Shown: positions 51,565-62,149 of the stretch, piece by piece
Layout: every line of letters begins with the position of its first letter
How positions within the stretch are numbered: the first letter of the stretch is position 1
NCBI RefSeq assembly: GCF_018138145.1
Contig: NZ_CP073104.1
Coordinates: forward strand, 2,914,001 to 2,978,000
DNA length: 64,000 nt
Direction: 5' to 3'
DNA from: Pseudomonas sp. SCA2728.1_7
Lineage (GTDB): Bacteria; Pseudomonadota; Gammaproteobacteria; Pseudomonadales; Pseudomonadaceae
Translations under genes and position numbers: made by a program
Notes under the pieces: generated by a model
What the model was told of the DNA's origin: nothing
Databases searched by the model: none
Seen by the model: only the letters and a program-made list of their open reading frames with translations

Positions 51565-52746
51565 TTACCGCTCGATCAGCGCAATGCGCTTGTTGTACCA
51601 GTTCATCAGCAGGGAAATGCTGATACTGATCGCCAGGTACACGCTCATGGTGATGGCAATCACCTCGATCGCTTGACCGGTCTGGTTAAGCACCGTGCCG
51701 GCGAACAGCGACACCATTTCCGGATAACCGATACCGGCGGCCAGCGAAGAGTTTTTCGCCAGGTTGAGGTATTGGCTGGTCAGCGGCGGAATGATCACGC
51801 GCAGGGCTTGCGGAATGATCACCTTGCGCAGGGTCGGGCCGTTGCGCAGGCCGAGCGAACGCGCCGCTTCGGTCTGGCCGTGGCTGACCGACTTGATCCC
51901 GGAACGCACGATCTCGGCGATGAACGCCGCGGTGTACACGGTCAGGGCCAGGGTCAAAGCGAGCAGTTCCGGGATCAGCACCCAGCCACCAACAAAGTTG
52001 AAGCCTTGCAGCTTGGGCATTTCCCAGTGCAACGGGGCTCCAAAGATCAGTGCGCACAACGCCGGGATCACCAGCAAAATCGCCAGGCCGACCCAGAACT
52101 TGTGGAACGGCACGCCGGTTTCTTCAAAGCGCTTGTTGGCCCAGCGCGTCATCAGCACGATGCCGACGATGGCCACCACGATGCTGATCACGAACGCCCA
52201 GAAACCATCAGCCGCCAGCGCGGCCGGCATGTTCAGGCCACGGCTGCTGACGAAGAAAGTGTCGCCGAAGTTGTGGCTGTTGCGCGGCCCCGGCATGGTC
52301 AGGAATACCGCGAAGTACCAGAACAGGATTTGCAGCAGCGGCGGAATGTTGCGGAACACTTCCACATACACCGTCGCCAGTTTGCTGATGATCCAGTTCT
52401 GCGACAGCCGCGCTACACCGATGATGAAACCGAGGATCGTCGCCAGAACCACGCCTATCACAGTCACCAGCAGGGTGTTGAGCAGACCGATGACAAAGAC
52501 GCGGGCATAGCTGTCCGCTTCGGTGTAGTCGATCAGGTGTTGAGCGATGCCGAATCCGGCACTGCGCTCCAGAAAGCCGAAACCGGAGGTAATGCCCCGG
52601 TGCTGAAGGTTGGTTTGCGTGTTGTCGAACAGGTACCAGCCCAGCGAGACCACCGCCACAACGGTGATGATCTGGAATAGCCACGCACGCACTCGTGGAT
52701 CGCTGAGGCTGAGCCTCTGCTTTGGTGCGCCGATTGAATTTTGCAT
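51565..52746 (-). CDS. aapQ: General L-amino acid ABC transporter permease AapQ
   Basis: A 393-residue permease with an N-terminal segment QRLSLSDPRVRAWLFQIITV, the core LLNTLLVTVIGVVLATILGF and a large central insertion typical of AapQ, ending with the EAA loop AARSLGLRNGPTLRKVIIPQ. It forms the channel with AapM. A strong hairpin lies between aapJ and this gene. Confidence 0.93.
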   Translation of the reverse strand: MQNSIGAPKQRLSLSDPRVRAWLFQIITVVAVVSLGWYLFDNTQTNLQHRGITSGFGFLERSAGFGIAQHLIDYTEADSYARVFVIGLLNTLLVTVIGVVLATILGFIIGVARLSQNWIISKLATVYVEVFRNIPPLLQILFWYFAVFLTMPGPRNSHNFGDTFFVSSRGLNMPAALAADGFWAFVISIVVAIVGIVLMTRWANKRFEETGVPFHKFWVGLAILLVIPALCALIFGAPLHWEMPKLQGFNFVGGWVLIPELLALTLALTVYTAAFIAEIVRSGIKSVSHGQTEAARSLGLRNGPTLRKVIIPQALRVIIPPLTSQYLNLAKNSSLAAGIGYPEMVSLFAGTVLNQTGQAIEVIAITMSVYLAISISISLLMNWYNKRIALIER

Positions 52747-52780
52747 GAAGTGCCCCGGAAAAAATGGAACAAGAACATCA

Positions 52781-52801
52781 CCCGGCGGTTGGCCCGCCGG
52801 G
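52781..52801 (-). promoter_or_regulatory. Intercistronic hairpin between aapJ and aapQ
   Basis: CCCGGCGG and CCGCCGGG form a perfect 8-bp stem with a short loop. No T-run follows. Such hairpins after binding-protein genes let the binding protein be made in excess of the membrane parts by protecting the upstream mRNA. Confidence 0.6.
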
Positions 52802-52812
52802 CGATAGAACCA

Positions 52813-53844
52813 TTAGCGCACTGGTGGTGCGTACTGAATGCCGCCGTTGTTCCACAGGGCGTTCAAGCCGCGGTCGATTTCCAGCGGAGTACCCTTGCCG
52901 AGGTTTTTCTCGAAGATTTCGCCGTAGTTGCCGACTTGTTTGACGATCTGCACAACCCAGTCTTTCGGCAGTTTCAGGTCTTTGCCGTACTCGCCGTCAG
53001 CGCCGAGCATACGGGCAACGTCCGGGTTCTTCGTCGACTTGGCTTCAGCTTCGACGTTCTTCGACGTGATGCCGGCTTCTTCGGTGTTGAGCAGCGCGTA
53101 GCCAACCCAACGCACGATGGCCAGCCACTCGTCGTCGCCGTTACGTACGACCGGGCCCAGCGGTTCTTTGGAAATGGTTTCCGGCAGAACCACGTAGTCC
53201 TTCGGCGAGGCCAGCTTGGAGCGCTGGGCGAACAGCTGGGACTTGTCGGAGGTCAGCACGTCGCAACGACCGGATTCCAGCGACTTGGCGCTTTCATCGG
53301 AGGTGTCGAAAGTGATCGGGGTGTATTTCAGACCGTTGCCGCGGAAGTAGTCGGAAACGTTCAGCTCGGTGGTGGTACCGGCCTGGATGCAGATGGTTGC
53401 ACCGTCCAGCTCTTTGGCACTCTTCACGCCCAGCTTGTTGTTCACCAGGAAGCCGATGCCGTCGTAGTAGGTAATGAAGCCCGGGAATTTCAGGCCCATG
53501 CCCGCGTCACGCGAACTGGTCATGGTGGTGTTGCGCGACAGAATGTCGATCTCGCCCGATTGCAGCGCGGTGAAGCGCTCCTTGGCGTTCAACTGACTGA
53601 ACTTGACCTTGGTCGCGTCGCCGAATACGGCAGCGGCCACAGCGCGGCAGACGTCAGCGTCGATCCCGAGGATCTTGCCGGTCGCGTCCGGTACCGAGAA
53701 GCCCGGCAGACCGTCGCTCACGCCACACTGCACGAAACCTTTCTTCTGCACTGCATCCAGGGTTGCACCCGCCTGAGCGAACCCGCTGACACCGAGTACT
53801 GTTGCTGCAGTCACGATGGCCAGGGTGGATTTCAACATCTTCAT
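52813..53844 (-). CDS. aapJ: General L-amino acid ABC transporter periplasmic binding protein
   Basis: A 343-residue periplasmic protein. A signal peptide (MKMLKSTLAIVTAATVLGVS ending near FAQA) precedes a type II solute-binding domain (GVSDGLPGFSVPDATGKILG, GIDADVCRAVAAAVFGDATK, GEIDILSRNTTMTSSRDAG, GATICIQAGTTTELN). AapJ binds many L-amino acids, notably Glu, Asp, Gln and His in rhizobia. It leads the aapJQMP operon; the promoter should lie in 53845-54000. Confidence 0.93.
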   Translation of the reverse strand: MKMLKSTLAIVTAATVLGVSGFAQAGATLDAVQKKGFVQCGVSDGLPGFSVPDATGKILGIDADVCRAVAAAVFGDATKVKFSQLNAKERFTALQSGEIDILSRNTTMTSSRDAGMGLKFPGFITYYDGIGFLVNNKLGVKSAKELDGATICIQAGTTTELNVSDYFRGNGLKYTPITFDTSDESAKSLESGRCDVLTSDKSQLFAQRSKLASPKDYVVLPETISKEPLGPVVRNGDDEWLAIVRWVGYALLNTEEAGITSKNVEAEAKSTKNPDVARMLGADGEYGKDLKLPKDWVVQIVKQVGNYGEIFEKNLGKGTPLEIDRGLNALWNNGGIQYAPPVR

Positions 53845-54968
<1,124 letters not shown>

Positions 54969-55064
54969 TCACGCCAGCAATGCCTGCCCTTTGATCATCA
55001 CACTACGCCGCGCCCGTTTCTTGCATTACACTGGCCGGCGTACATTCCTTAACCAATTGATGAG

Positions 55065-56543
55065 ATGACCGTGCTCGAAGCACTCAAGAAGATGTTCGGT
55101 AAAAGCGAGGCTGAGCAGCTCGCGCCAGTTCCCAGTGCGCCGTCGCACGCCCCCGGTCATCGCAACGATGCGCCCCAGGCCGACCGCCCCGCTGCCGTAG
55201 CAGCACCGAAGCAAGACCCGCAACCCGCTCCGGCCGCGCCAATCGCCGCCGAGCCTGCGCGCAATGAAGAGCCGAAACCGGCCAGACCGCGTCGCGAACC
55301 GAAGCCCAAGGCACCGGTGATTCCATGGAAACTCGAAGATTTCGTCGTCGAGCCACAGGAAGGCAAAACCCGCTTCCACGATTTCAAGCTGTCGCCAGAA
55401 CTGATGCACGCCATTCAGGATCTGGGCTTTCCGTATTGCACGCCGATCCAGGCGCAGGTGCTGGGCTTCACCCTCGCCGGCAAAGACGCCATTGGCCGCG
55501 CGCAGACCGGTACTGGCAAGACTGCCGCGTTCCTGATCTCGATCATCACCCAACTGCTGCAAACGCCGCCGCCGAAAGAACGCTACATGGGCGAACCCCG
55601 TGCGCTGATCATCGCGCCGACCCGTGAGCTGGTGGTGCAGATCGCCAAGGACGCCGCCGACCTGACCAAATACACCGGCCTCAACGTCATGACGTTTGTG
55701 GGTGGCATGGACTTCGACAAGCAGCTCAAGCACCTCGAAGCGCGCCACTGCGACATTCTTGTGGCAACTCCGGGCCGTCTGCTCGACTTCAACCAGCGTG
55801 GCGACGTGCACCTGGACATGGTCGAAGTGATGGTGCTGGACGAAGCCGACCGCATGCTCGACATGGGCTTCATCCCGCAAGTGCGGCAGATCATTCGCCA
55901 GACGCCACCGAAGTCCGAGCGCCAGACTCTGCTGTTCTCCGCGACCTTCACCGAAGACGTGATGAACCTGGCCAAGCAATGGACGACCGATCCGTCCATC
56001 GTCGAAATCGAAGTCACCAACGTCGCCAGCGAAAACGTCGAGCAACACATCTATGCGGTGGCCGGTGCCGACAAGTACAAACTGCTCTACAACCTGGTCA
56101 ACGATAATGGCTGGGAGCGGGTGATGGTCTTCGCCAACCGCAAGGACGAAGTGCGCCGTATCGAAGAGCGTCTGGTGCGCGACGGTGTGAATGCTGCGCA
56201 GTTGTCCGGCGACGTGCCACAGCACAAACGCATCAAGACCCTCGAAGGTTTCCGCGAAGGCAAGATTCGCGTGCTCGTCGCCACCGATGTCGCCGGTCGC
56301 GGCATTCACATCGACGGCATCAGCCACGTGATCAACTTCACTCTTCCGGAAGTCCCGGACGACTACGTGCACCGCATCGGCCGTACCGGTCGTGCTGGCG
56401 CCGATGGCGTGTCGATCAGCTTCGCCGGTGAGGACGACTCCTACCAGTTGCCGTCCATCGAAGAGAAGCTTGGTCGCAAGATCAGCTGCGAAACGCCGCC
56501 GACGCATCTGTTGCGTGCGGTTGAGCGCAAGCGTCCGCAGTAA
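55065..56543 (+). CDS. rhlB: ATP-dependent RNA helicase RhlB
   Basis: A 492-residue DEAD-box helicase. After a disordered Pro/Ala-rich, basic N-terminal tail (about 15-85) comes the core: Q motif [12 protein letters not shown], motif [26 protein letters not shown], motif [15 protein letters not shown], motif III LFSATF, and motif [12 protein letters not shown]. RhlB works with the RNA degradosome. Its position upstream of the dauBAR genes matches P. aeruginosa. The ribosome site is weak, so the start is a little uncertain. Confidence 0.95.
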   Translation: MTVLEALKKMFGKSEAEQLAPVPSAPSHAPGHRNDAPQADRPAAVAAPKQDPQPAPAAPIAAEPARNEEPKPARPRREPKPKAPVIPWKLEDFVVEPQEGKTRFHDFKLSPELMHAIQDLGFPYCTPIQAQVLGFTLAGKDAIGRAQTGTGKTAAFLISIITQLLQTPPPKERYMGEPRALIIAPTRELVVQIAKDAADLTKYTGLNVMTFVGGMDFDKQLKHLEARHCDILVATPGRLLDFNQRGDVHLDMVEVMVLDEADRMLDMGFIPQVRQIIRQTPPKSERQTLLFSATFTEDVMNLAKQWTTDPSIVEIEVTNVASENVEQHIYAVAGADKYKLLYNLVNDNGWERVMVFANRKDEVRRIEERLVRDGVNAAQLSGDVPQHKRIKTLEGFREGKIRVLVATDVAGRGIHIDGISHVINFTLPEVPDDYVHRIGRTGRAGADGVSISFAGEDDSYQLPSIEEKLGRKISCETPPTHLLRAVERKRPQ

Positions 56544-56557
56544 GCGACGCTTAAAAG

Positions 56558-56592
56558 AAAAGCGCAGCCGGCAACGGACTGCGCTTTTTTTT
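56558..56592 (+). terminator. Intrinsic terminator of rhlB
   Basis: AAAAGCGCAG and CTGCGCTTTTTTTT pair around an 11-base loop, just past the rhlB stop. Confidence 0.92.
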
Positions 56593-56614
56593 CGTCTGGT
56601 GTTTGATCAGGTGC

Positions 56615-56646
56615 TTGCGAGAGAAAACTAAAAGTCCATAATGGAC
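56615..56646 (+). promoter_or_regulatory. dauB promoter with overlapping TCCA-N3-TGGA operator
   Basis: TTGCGA (56615-56620) and CATAAT (56637-56642) are 16 bases apart and make a reasonable sigma-70 promoter. The palindrome TCCATAATGGA (56635-56645) covers the -10 box. The same box and arrangement recur before the binding-protein gene at 60498, pointing to a common repressor, presumably DauR. Confidence 0.6.
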
Positions 56647-56679
56647 AAATAAGTTTATTTTTCGTTTTCGGAGCCTGAT

Positions 56680-57624
56680 ATGTCCAGTACGCCCTACGTG
56701 ATCGACCAGCATCAGGCCCGCGAGTTGCTGGCGCGCATCGATGTGCCGCAGATCCTGCGCAAGCTGTTCCGCGATCTCGCTGCCGGACACGCCGTGCAGC
56801 CGGCGCAGCAACTGGTGGAATTCCCGCAGGGTGCCGGCGACTTCATCAATTATCTGGGGGTGCTGGCAGAGGACGGCGTGTACGGTGTGAAGACCTCGCC
56901 GTACATCGTTCGCGAGCAAGGCCCGTTGGTCACGGCATGGACTTTGTTGATGTCGATGAAAACCGGTCAGCCGCTGCTGCTCTGCGATGCCGGTGAGCTG
57001 ACCACCGCGCGCACCGCTGCGACCACCGCCGTGGCGGTCGACGCCCTCGCGCCGCTGAATGCCACGCGACTGGCGATCATCGGCAGCGGCAAGGTTGCCC
57101 AGGCGCATTTGCACTATGTGAGATCGCTGCGTGATTGGCAGAGCATCAGCCTGTATTCGCCAAGTCTGTCCGCCGACGCGCAAACCCAGGCACTGTTGAA
57201 AGCCATCACGCCTGCGCTGACGATCGCTGACAGCCGTGAAGCCGCCCTCGCCGAGGCTGACGTGATCTTGCTCTGCACTTCGTCAGCCGGGCCGGTGATC
57301 GATCCCGACACCTTGAGCAAACCGGCCCTGATCACCTCGATCAGCACCAACGCCCCACGCGCCCACGAAGTGCCGCCGCAGAGCCTCAACGACATGCAGG
57401 TGTTCTGCGACTATCGTCTGACCACGCCGGGGTCGGCGGGTGAGATGTTGATTGCCAGTGAACAGCATGGCTGGAGCCAGGATTCGATTGTTGGTGACCT
57501 CGCCGACTTGCTCAGCGAGAAAGTCCAGCGCCCGGATTACGACCGTCACGTGTTTTTCCGTTCTATTGGCCTGGGACTGGAAGACATAGCCCTCGCCAAT
57601 GCGATTTATCTCTTAACCCACTAA
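56680..57624 (+). CDS. dauB: NAD(P)H-dependent L-arginine dehydrogenase-like protein DauB (ornithine cyclodeaminase family)
   Basis: A 314-residue protein of the ornithine cyclodeaminase/mu-crystallin fold. The substrate half shows EDGVYGVKTSPYIVREQGPL and the nucleotide-binding half TRLAIIGSGKVAQAHLHYVR. In P. aeruginosa DauB reduces the 2-ketoarginine made by DauA to L-arginine, so the pair racemises D- to L-arginine. The name rests on family plus the rhlB-dauB-dauA-dauR order. It lies 34 bases downstream of the proposed operator. Confidence 0.87.
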   Translation: MSSTPYVIDQHQARELLARIDVPQILRKLFRDLAAGHAVQPAQQLVEFPQGAGDFINYLGVLAEDGVYGVKTSPYIVREQGPLVTAWTLLMSMKTGQPLLLCDAGELTTARTAATTAVAVDALAPLNATRLAIIGSGKVAQAHLHYVRSLRDWQSISLYSPSLSADAQTQALLKAITPALTIADSREAALAEADVILLCTSSAGPVIDPDTLSKPALITSISTNAPRAHEVPPQSLNDMQVFCDYRLTTPGSAGEMLIASEQHGWSQDSIVGDLADLLSEKVQRPDYDRHVFFRSIGLGLEDIALANAIYLLTH

Positions 57625-57637
57625 CACCACATATCCC

Positions 57638-58900
<1,263 letters not shown>

Positions 58901-58993
58901 TCGTCCACCCGGATGACGCGCCCAACGGATTGCGGCACACTCGCAACGCCTCCTGATCAAGGGGGCGTTGACGCTGCCTGGAGTTCCACTGTC

Positions 58994-59620
58994 ATGACCG
59001 CCCCTGAATTCGACCCGGCGCTGGATAACTTCCGTGCCATCGCCGATGCCATCGCCACGCTGTTCTTTCCGCACGCCGAAGTGGTGCTGCACGACCTGCG
59101 CACGCAGAAGGTCGACTACATCGCCAATAACCTGTCCAAACGTGAGATCGGCGACGACTCGTCACTGGAAGACATGCTCAGCGAGGATGTCAGCGACCGC
59201 AATATCGGTCCGTACGAAAAGCTCAATTGGGACGGCCAGAAGATTCGCAGCCTGAGCAGCGTCCTGCGCGACAGTGAAGGCATGCCGCTGGCGGTGCTGT
59301 GCATCAATCTGAATATTTCGCTGTTCGAGAACGCCAAGGCTGCGCTGGACCTGTTTCTGTCGCCGAGCAAACTGATCCCGCAACCGGACTCACTGTTTCG
59401 CGATGACTGGCAGGAGCGCATCAACACCTTCCTGCACGCCTGGCTGCGCGAGCGGCAGTTGAGCCTGAATGTGCTGACCCGCGATCACAAGCGTGAATTG
59501 GTGCTGGCGCTGCACGCGGAAGGCGCGTTCAAGGGCAAGAGCGCCTCGAACTATGTGGCCAATGTGCTGAATATGGGGCGGGCGACGGTGTACAAGCATT
59601 TGAAGGAATTGAAGGGCTAG
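58994..59620 (+). CDS. dauR: DauR-like transcriptional regulator (PAS plus C-terminal HTH, YheO family)
   Basis: A 208-residue regulator with an N-terminal YheO-type PAS domain (about 10-120: FFPHAEVVLHDLRTQKVDYI, GQKIRSLSSVLRDSEGMPLA) and a C-terminal HTH (about 155-208: KGKSASNYVANVLNMGRATV then YKHLKELKG). DauR is the repressor of dauBAR that responds to arginine in P. aeruginosa. It lies 93 bases after dauA. The proposed targets are the TCCA-N3-TGGA boxes at 56635 and 60577. Confidence 0.88.
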   Translation: MTAPEFDPALDNFRAIADAIATLFFPHAEVVLHDLRTQKVDYIANNLSKREIGDDSSLEDMLSEDVSDRNIGPYEKLNWDGQKIRSLSSVLRDSEGMPLAVLCINLNISLFENAKAALDLFLSPSKLIPQPDSLFRDDWQERINTFLHAWLRERQLSLNVLTRDHKRELVLALHAEGAFKGKSASNYVANVLNMGRATVYKHLKELKG

Positions 59621-59646
59621 AGATTTGCGGTGATTTCTCTGACGCC

Positions 59647-59712
59647 ATCGCGAGCAGGCTCACTCCTACAGGGGGAACGCATTCCAAATGTAGGAGTGAG
59701 CCTGCTCGCGAT
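59647..59712. repeat. REP pair, left copy flanking the binding-protein gene
   Basis: ATCGCGAGCAGGCTCACTCC ... spacer GGGGGAACGCATTCCAAA ... TGTAGGAGTGAGCCTGCTCG. Apart from a base or two it is identical, spacer included, to the copy at 60649-60714 on the other side of the gene at 59722-60498. Confidence 0.93.
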
Positions 59713-59721
59713 AGCGGACTA

Positions 59722-60498
59722 TCAGTCGCCGTAGATGTCGGACTTGAAATACTTCTCGGAAATCTTCTGATACTCGCCACTCGCGCGAATGCCATCAATG
59801 GCGCCATTCAACTGGCTGACCAGTTCGGCATTGCCCTTGCGCACCGCAATCCCCGCGCCCTCGCCCACGTACTTCGGATCCTTCAACTCAGGCCCGACAA
59901 ACGCATAACCCTTGCCACGCGGCATCGACAGAAAGTCATTCAGCGGAATGGTGTCGGCAAAAATCGCATCCAGCCGCCCTGCCGCCAAATCCATGTAGAT
60001 CTCTTCGTTGTTGCTGTAGCGCTTGACGTTGATGCCCTTCGGTTCGAACACCTCCGTGGCATAACGATCAGTGGTGGTCGCGCGCTGCACGCCGACGTTC
60101 TTGCCCTTTAGGCTGGCGTATTGATCGTCAACGCTGGCGCCTTCTTTCATCACCAGCCGCGACGAGGTGAAGTAGTACTTGTGGCTGAAATCCACCGACT
60201 TCTTGCGGTCTTCGTTGATGGTCATCGACGACAGGGCCATGTCGATCTTCTTCACTTTCAACGAAGGAATCAGACCGTCGAACTCACCTTCGACCCACAC
60301 GCACTTGACCTTCATCTGCGCACACAGGGCATTGCCGATGTCGTAGTCGAAACCGACGATTTCGCCTTTGTCGGTTTTCGAGGCGAACGGCGGGTAAGCG
60401 GCTTCGATGCCGATGCGCAGGGTTTGTTCGGCGGCGAACACACTGGCGGAGGCCAACAGGCTGAGGGCAAGACCGGTGATGAGGGGGAGTTTCTTCAT
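59722..60498 (-). CDS. Periplasmic amino-acid (Lys/Arg/Orn type) ABC transporter substrate-binding protein
   Basis: A 258-residue binding protein. Signal peptide [20 protein letters not shown] with cleavage near FAAEQ, then the family signature [20 protein letters not shown] and [20 protein letters not shown], and [20 protein letters not shown]. It resembles ArgT/HisJ/AotJ. There are no permease or ATPase genes beside it, so it must use a transporter encoded elsewhere. The shared operator with dauBAR suggests arginine uptake. Its upstream and downstream flanks carry near-identical REP pairs. Confidence 0.9.
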   Translation of the reverse strand: MKKLPLITGLALSLLASASVFAAEQTLRIGIEAAYPPFASKTDKGEIVGFDYDIGNALCAQMKVKCVWVEGEFDGLIPSLKVKKIDMALSSMTINEDRKKSVDFSHKYYFTSSRLVMKEGASVDDQYASLKGKNVGVQRATTTDRYATEVFEPKGINVKRYSNNEEIYMDLAAGRLDAIFADTIPLNDFLSMPRGKGYAFVGPELKDPKYVGEGAGIAVRKGNAELVSQLNGAIDGIRASGEYQKISEKYFKSDIYGD

Positions 60499-60576
60499 GT
60501 TCGTTCTCTCGCGGGTTGTTGTTGGTTTGGCAAGAAAGAGCTGAAACGGAGGGAGACACTTTTTTGTACTTATAAA

Positions 60577-60608
60577 TCCATATTGGACTTATATGTATAG
60601 GCAGTCAA
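60577..60608 (-). promoter_or_regulatory. Binding-protein promoter with overlapping TCCA-N3-TGGA operator
   Basis: On the minus strand TTGACT (60603-60608) and CAATAT (60580-60585) are 17 bases apart. TCCATATTGGA on the plus strand (60577-60587) covers the -10. It has the same box length and placement as at the dauB promoter. Confidence 0.6.
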
Positions 60609-60648
60609 TCAGGCAAAGACAGAGGTTTTTGGTGTTGCAGATGACGTC

Positions 60649-60714
60649 ATCGCGAGCAGGCTCACTCCTACAGGGGGAACGCATTCCAATTGTAGGAGTG
60701 AGCTTGCTCGCGAT
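60649..60714. repeat. REP pair, right copy flanking the binding-protein gene
   Basis: ATCGCGAGCAGGCTCACTCC ... spacer GGGGGAACGCATTCCAAT ... TGTAGGAGTGAGCTTGCTCG. It is a near-exact direct duplicate of 59647-59712, one kilobase away. Confidence 0.93.
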
Positions 60715-60739
60715 GGCTGACTAGAGGGCGACTCAGGGT

Positions 60740-61192
60740 TTATTTCTTCCAGCGATCGGCGGCAGCATGATCACTGTCGCGCCCTTCAACCCAACGCGGC
60801 CCGTCGCTGGTGTTTTCTTTCTTCCAGAACGGCGCGCGGGTTTTCAGGTAGTCCATGACGAAGGCGCAGGCATCGAATGCGGCCTGACGATGGGCGCTGG
60901 CGGCGCCGACAAACACGATGGGTTCGCCCGGTTCCAGCGCGCCGATGCGATGCAGCACTTCCAGCTTCAGCAGCGGCCAGCGCTGTTCGGCTTCGATGGC
61001 GATCTTGCCGAGGGCTTTTTCGGTCATGCCCGGATAGTGTTCGAGGAACATCCCCGCCACATCCAGGCCATCATTGAAGTCGCGCACGTAGCCGACAAAA
61101 CTCACCACTGCGCCGACGCCGACATTGGCCGCGTGCATCGCGTTGACTTCAGCACCCGGATCGAACGGCGTGGCCTGCACGCGAATCGCCAT
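60740..61192 (-). CDS. moaE: Molybdopterin synthase catalytic subunit
   Basis: A 150-residue MoaE that with MoaD inserts sulfur into precursor Z to form molybdopterin. Motifs: GAVVSFVGYVRDFNDGLDVA, LEHYPGMTEKALGKIAIEAE, LHRIGALEPGEPIVFVGAAS, AHRQAAFDACAFVMDYLK and the catalytic Lys region FWKKENTSDGPRWVEG. It ends the moaCDE run, three bases after moaD. Confidence 0.96.
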   Translation of the reverse strand: MAIRVQATPFDPGAEVNAMHAANVGVGAVVSFVGYVRDFNDGLDVAGMFLEHYPGMTEKALGKIAIEAEQRWPLLKLEVLHRIGALEPGEPIVFVGAASAHRQAAFDACAFVMDYLKTRAPFWKKENTSDGPRWVEGRDSDHAAADRWKK

Positions 61193-61195
61193 GGA

Positions 61196-61438
61196 TCAGC
61201 CTCCGGTCACGGTAGGAAAAAACGCCACTTCGTCGCCATCGACCACTGGCTCGTCGAGCTGGCAGAGGTCTTCATTGCGCGCGCACATCAGGTTCTGTTC
61301 GCTCAGCACCTCGGCGCCATCGCGTTGTGCCAACAATGCCCGCACGTCGTCGACGGTGGCGAAATCACCCTCAACCTTTACCGAATCCACGCCCAGCGCT
61401 TCGCGGTAACGGGCAAAAAACTTCACCGTCAGGTTCAT
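61196..61438 (-). CDS. moaD: Molybdopterin synthase sulfur-carrier subunit
   Basis: An 80-residue ubiquitin-like protein starting [20 protein letters not shown] and ending FFPTVTGG; the terminal Gly-Gly is where the thiocarboxylate forms. Its start overlaps the moaC stop by four bases and it precedes moaE by three, so the three are made together. Confidence 0.96.
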   Translation of the reverse strand: MNLTVKFFARYREALGVDSVKVEGDFATVDDVRALLAQRDGAEVLSEQNLMCARNEDLCQLDEPVVDGDEVAFFPTVTGG

Positions 61439-61908
61439 GGCTGCTCCGCCTGAAAGTGCCCGCTCTTGCCACCGACCTTCTCCAGCAGACGCACGCTTTC
61501 AATGGTCATGCCGCGATCGACGGCTTTGCACATGTCGTAAATGGTCAGCGCGGCGACGCTGGCGGCAGTCAGTGCTTCCATTTCCACACCGGTCTGCCCG
61601 GACAGTTTGCAACGGGCGACGATGCGCACGGTGTCTTCGCCATCCGCGCTGAGTTCGACTTTGACGCCGGTGAGCATCAGCGGATGGCACAGGGGAATCA
61701 GATCGCTGGTTTTCTTCGCCGCTTGAATGCCGGCAATGCGCGCCACGGCGAACACGTCGCCCTTGGGATGGCCGCCGCTGACGATCATCTGCAGCGTCGC
61801 GGGGAGCATGCGCACCAGCGCTTGGGCCGTCGCTTCACGGAACGTCACGGCTTTTTCGGTGACGTCGACCATGTTGGCGCGACCTTGGGAATCGAGATGA
61901 GTCAGCAC
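61435..61908 (-). CDS. moaC: Cyclic pyranopterin monophosphate synthase MoaC
   Basis: A 157-residue enzyme acting after MoaA to form cPMP, the first stable intermediate of molybdenum cofactor synthesis. Motifs: [40 protein letters not shown] (active Lys and His) and [20 protein letters not shown] with [11 protein letters not shown]. moaA is not adjacent in this window. Confidence 0.97.
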   Translation of the reverse strand: MLTHLDSQGRANMVDVTEKAVTFREATAQALVRMLPATLQMIVSGGHPKGDVFAVARIAGIQAAKKTSDLIPLCHPLMLTGVKVELSADGEDTVRIVARCKLSGQTGVEMEALTAASVAALTIYDMCKAVDRGMTIESVRLLEKVGGKSGHFQAEQP

Positions 61909-61992
61909 GGGATTACTCCTGATCAGGAGCGTGGATTGTAAACCTGCGGGTCAAATTTCTGCATCACTGATTATGAAATCACCACTATCCCC

Positions 61993-62082
61993 TGTAGGAG
62001 CGAGCCTGCTCGCGATAGCGGTCTGATATTCAACATCGATGTCGACTGATCGAACGCTATCGCGAGCAGGCTCACTCCTACA
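61993..62082. repeat. REP pair (REPIN), mixed halves
   Basis: The left half reads TGTAGGAGCGAGCCTGCTCG and the right half is the reverse complement of the GTAGGAGTGAGCC variant. It lies between the moaC promoter side and phoH. Confidence 0.92.
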
Positions 62083-62104
62083 TTTTGATTTGCGTAGGGC
62101 ATAA

Positions 62105-62136
62105 AAAACCGGGCGGCTTTGCGGCCGCCCGGTTTT
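62105..62136 (-). terminator. Intrinsic terminator of the PhoH gene
   Basis: AAAACCGGGCGGC and GCCGCCCGGTTTT pair around TTTGCG, 13 bases past the stop, with T-run on the minus strand. Confidence 0.92.
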
Positions 62137-62149
62137 GGTTGTGATGCAG

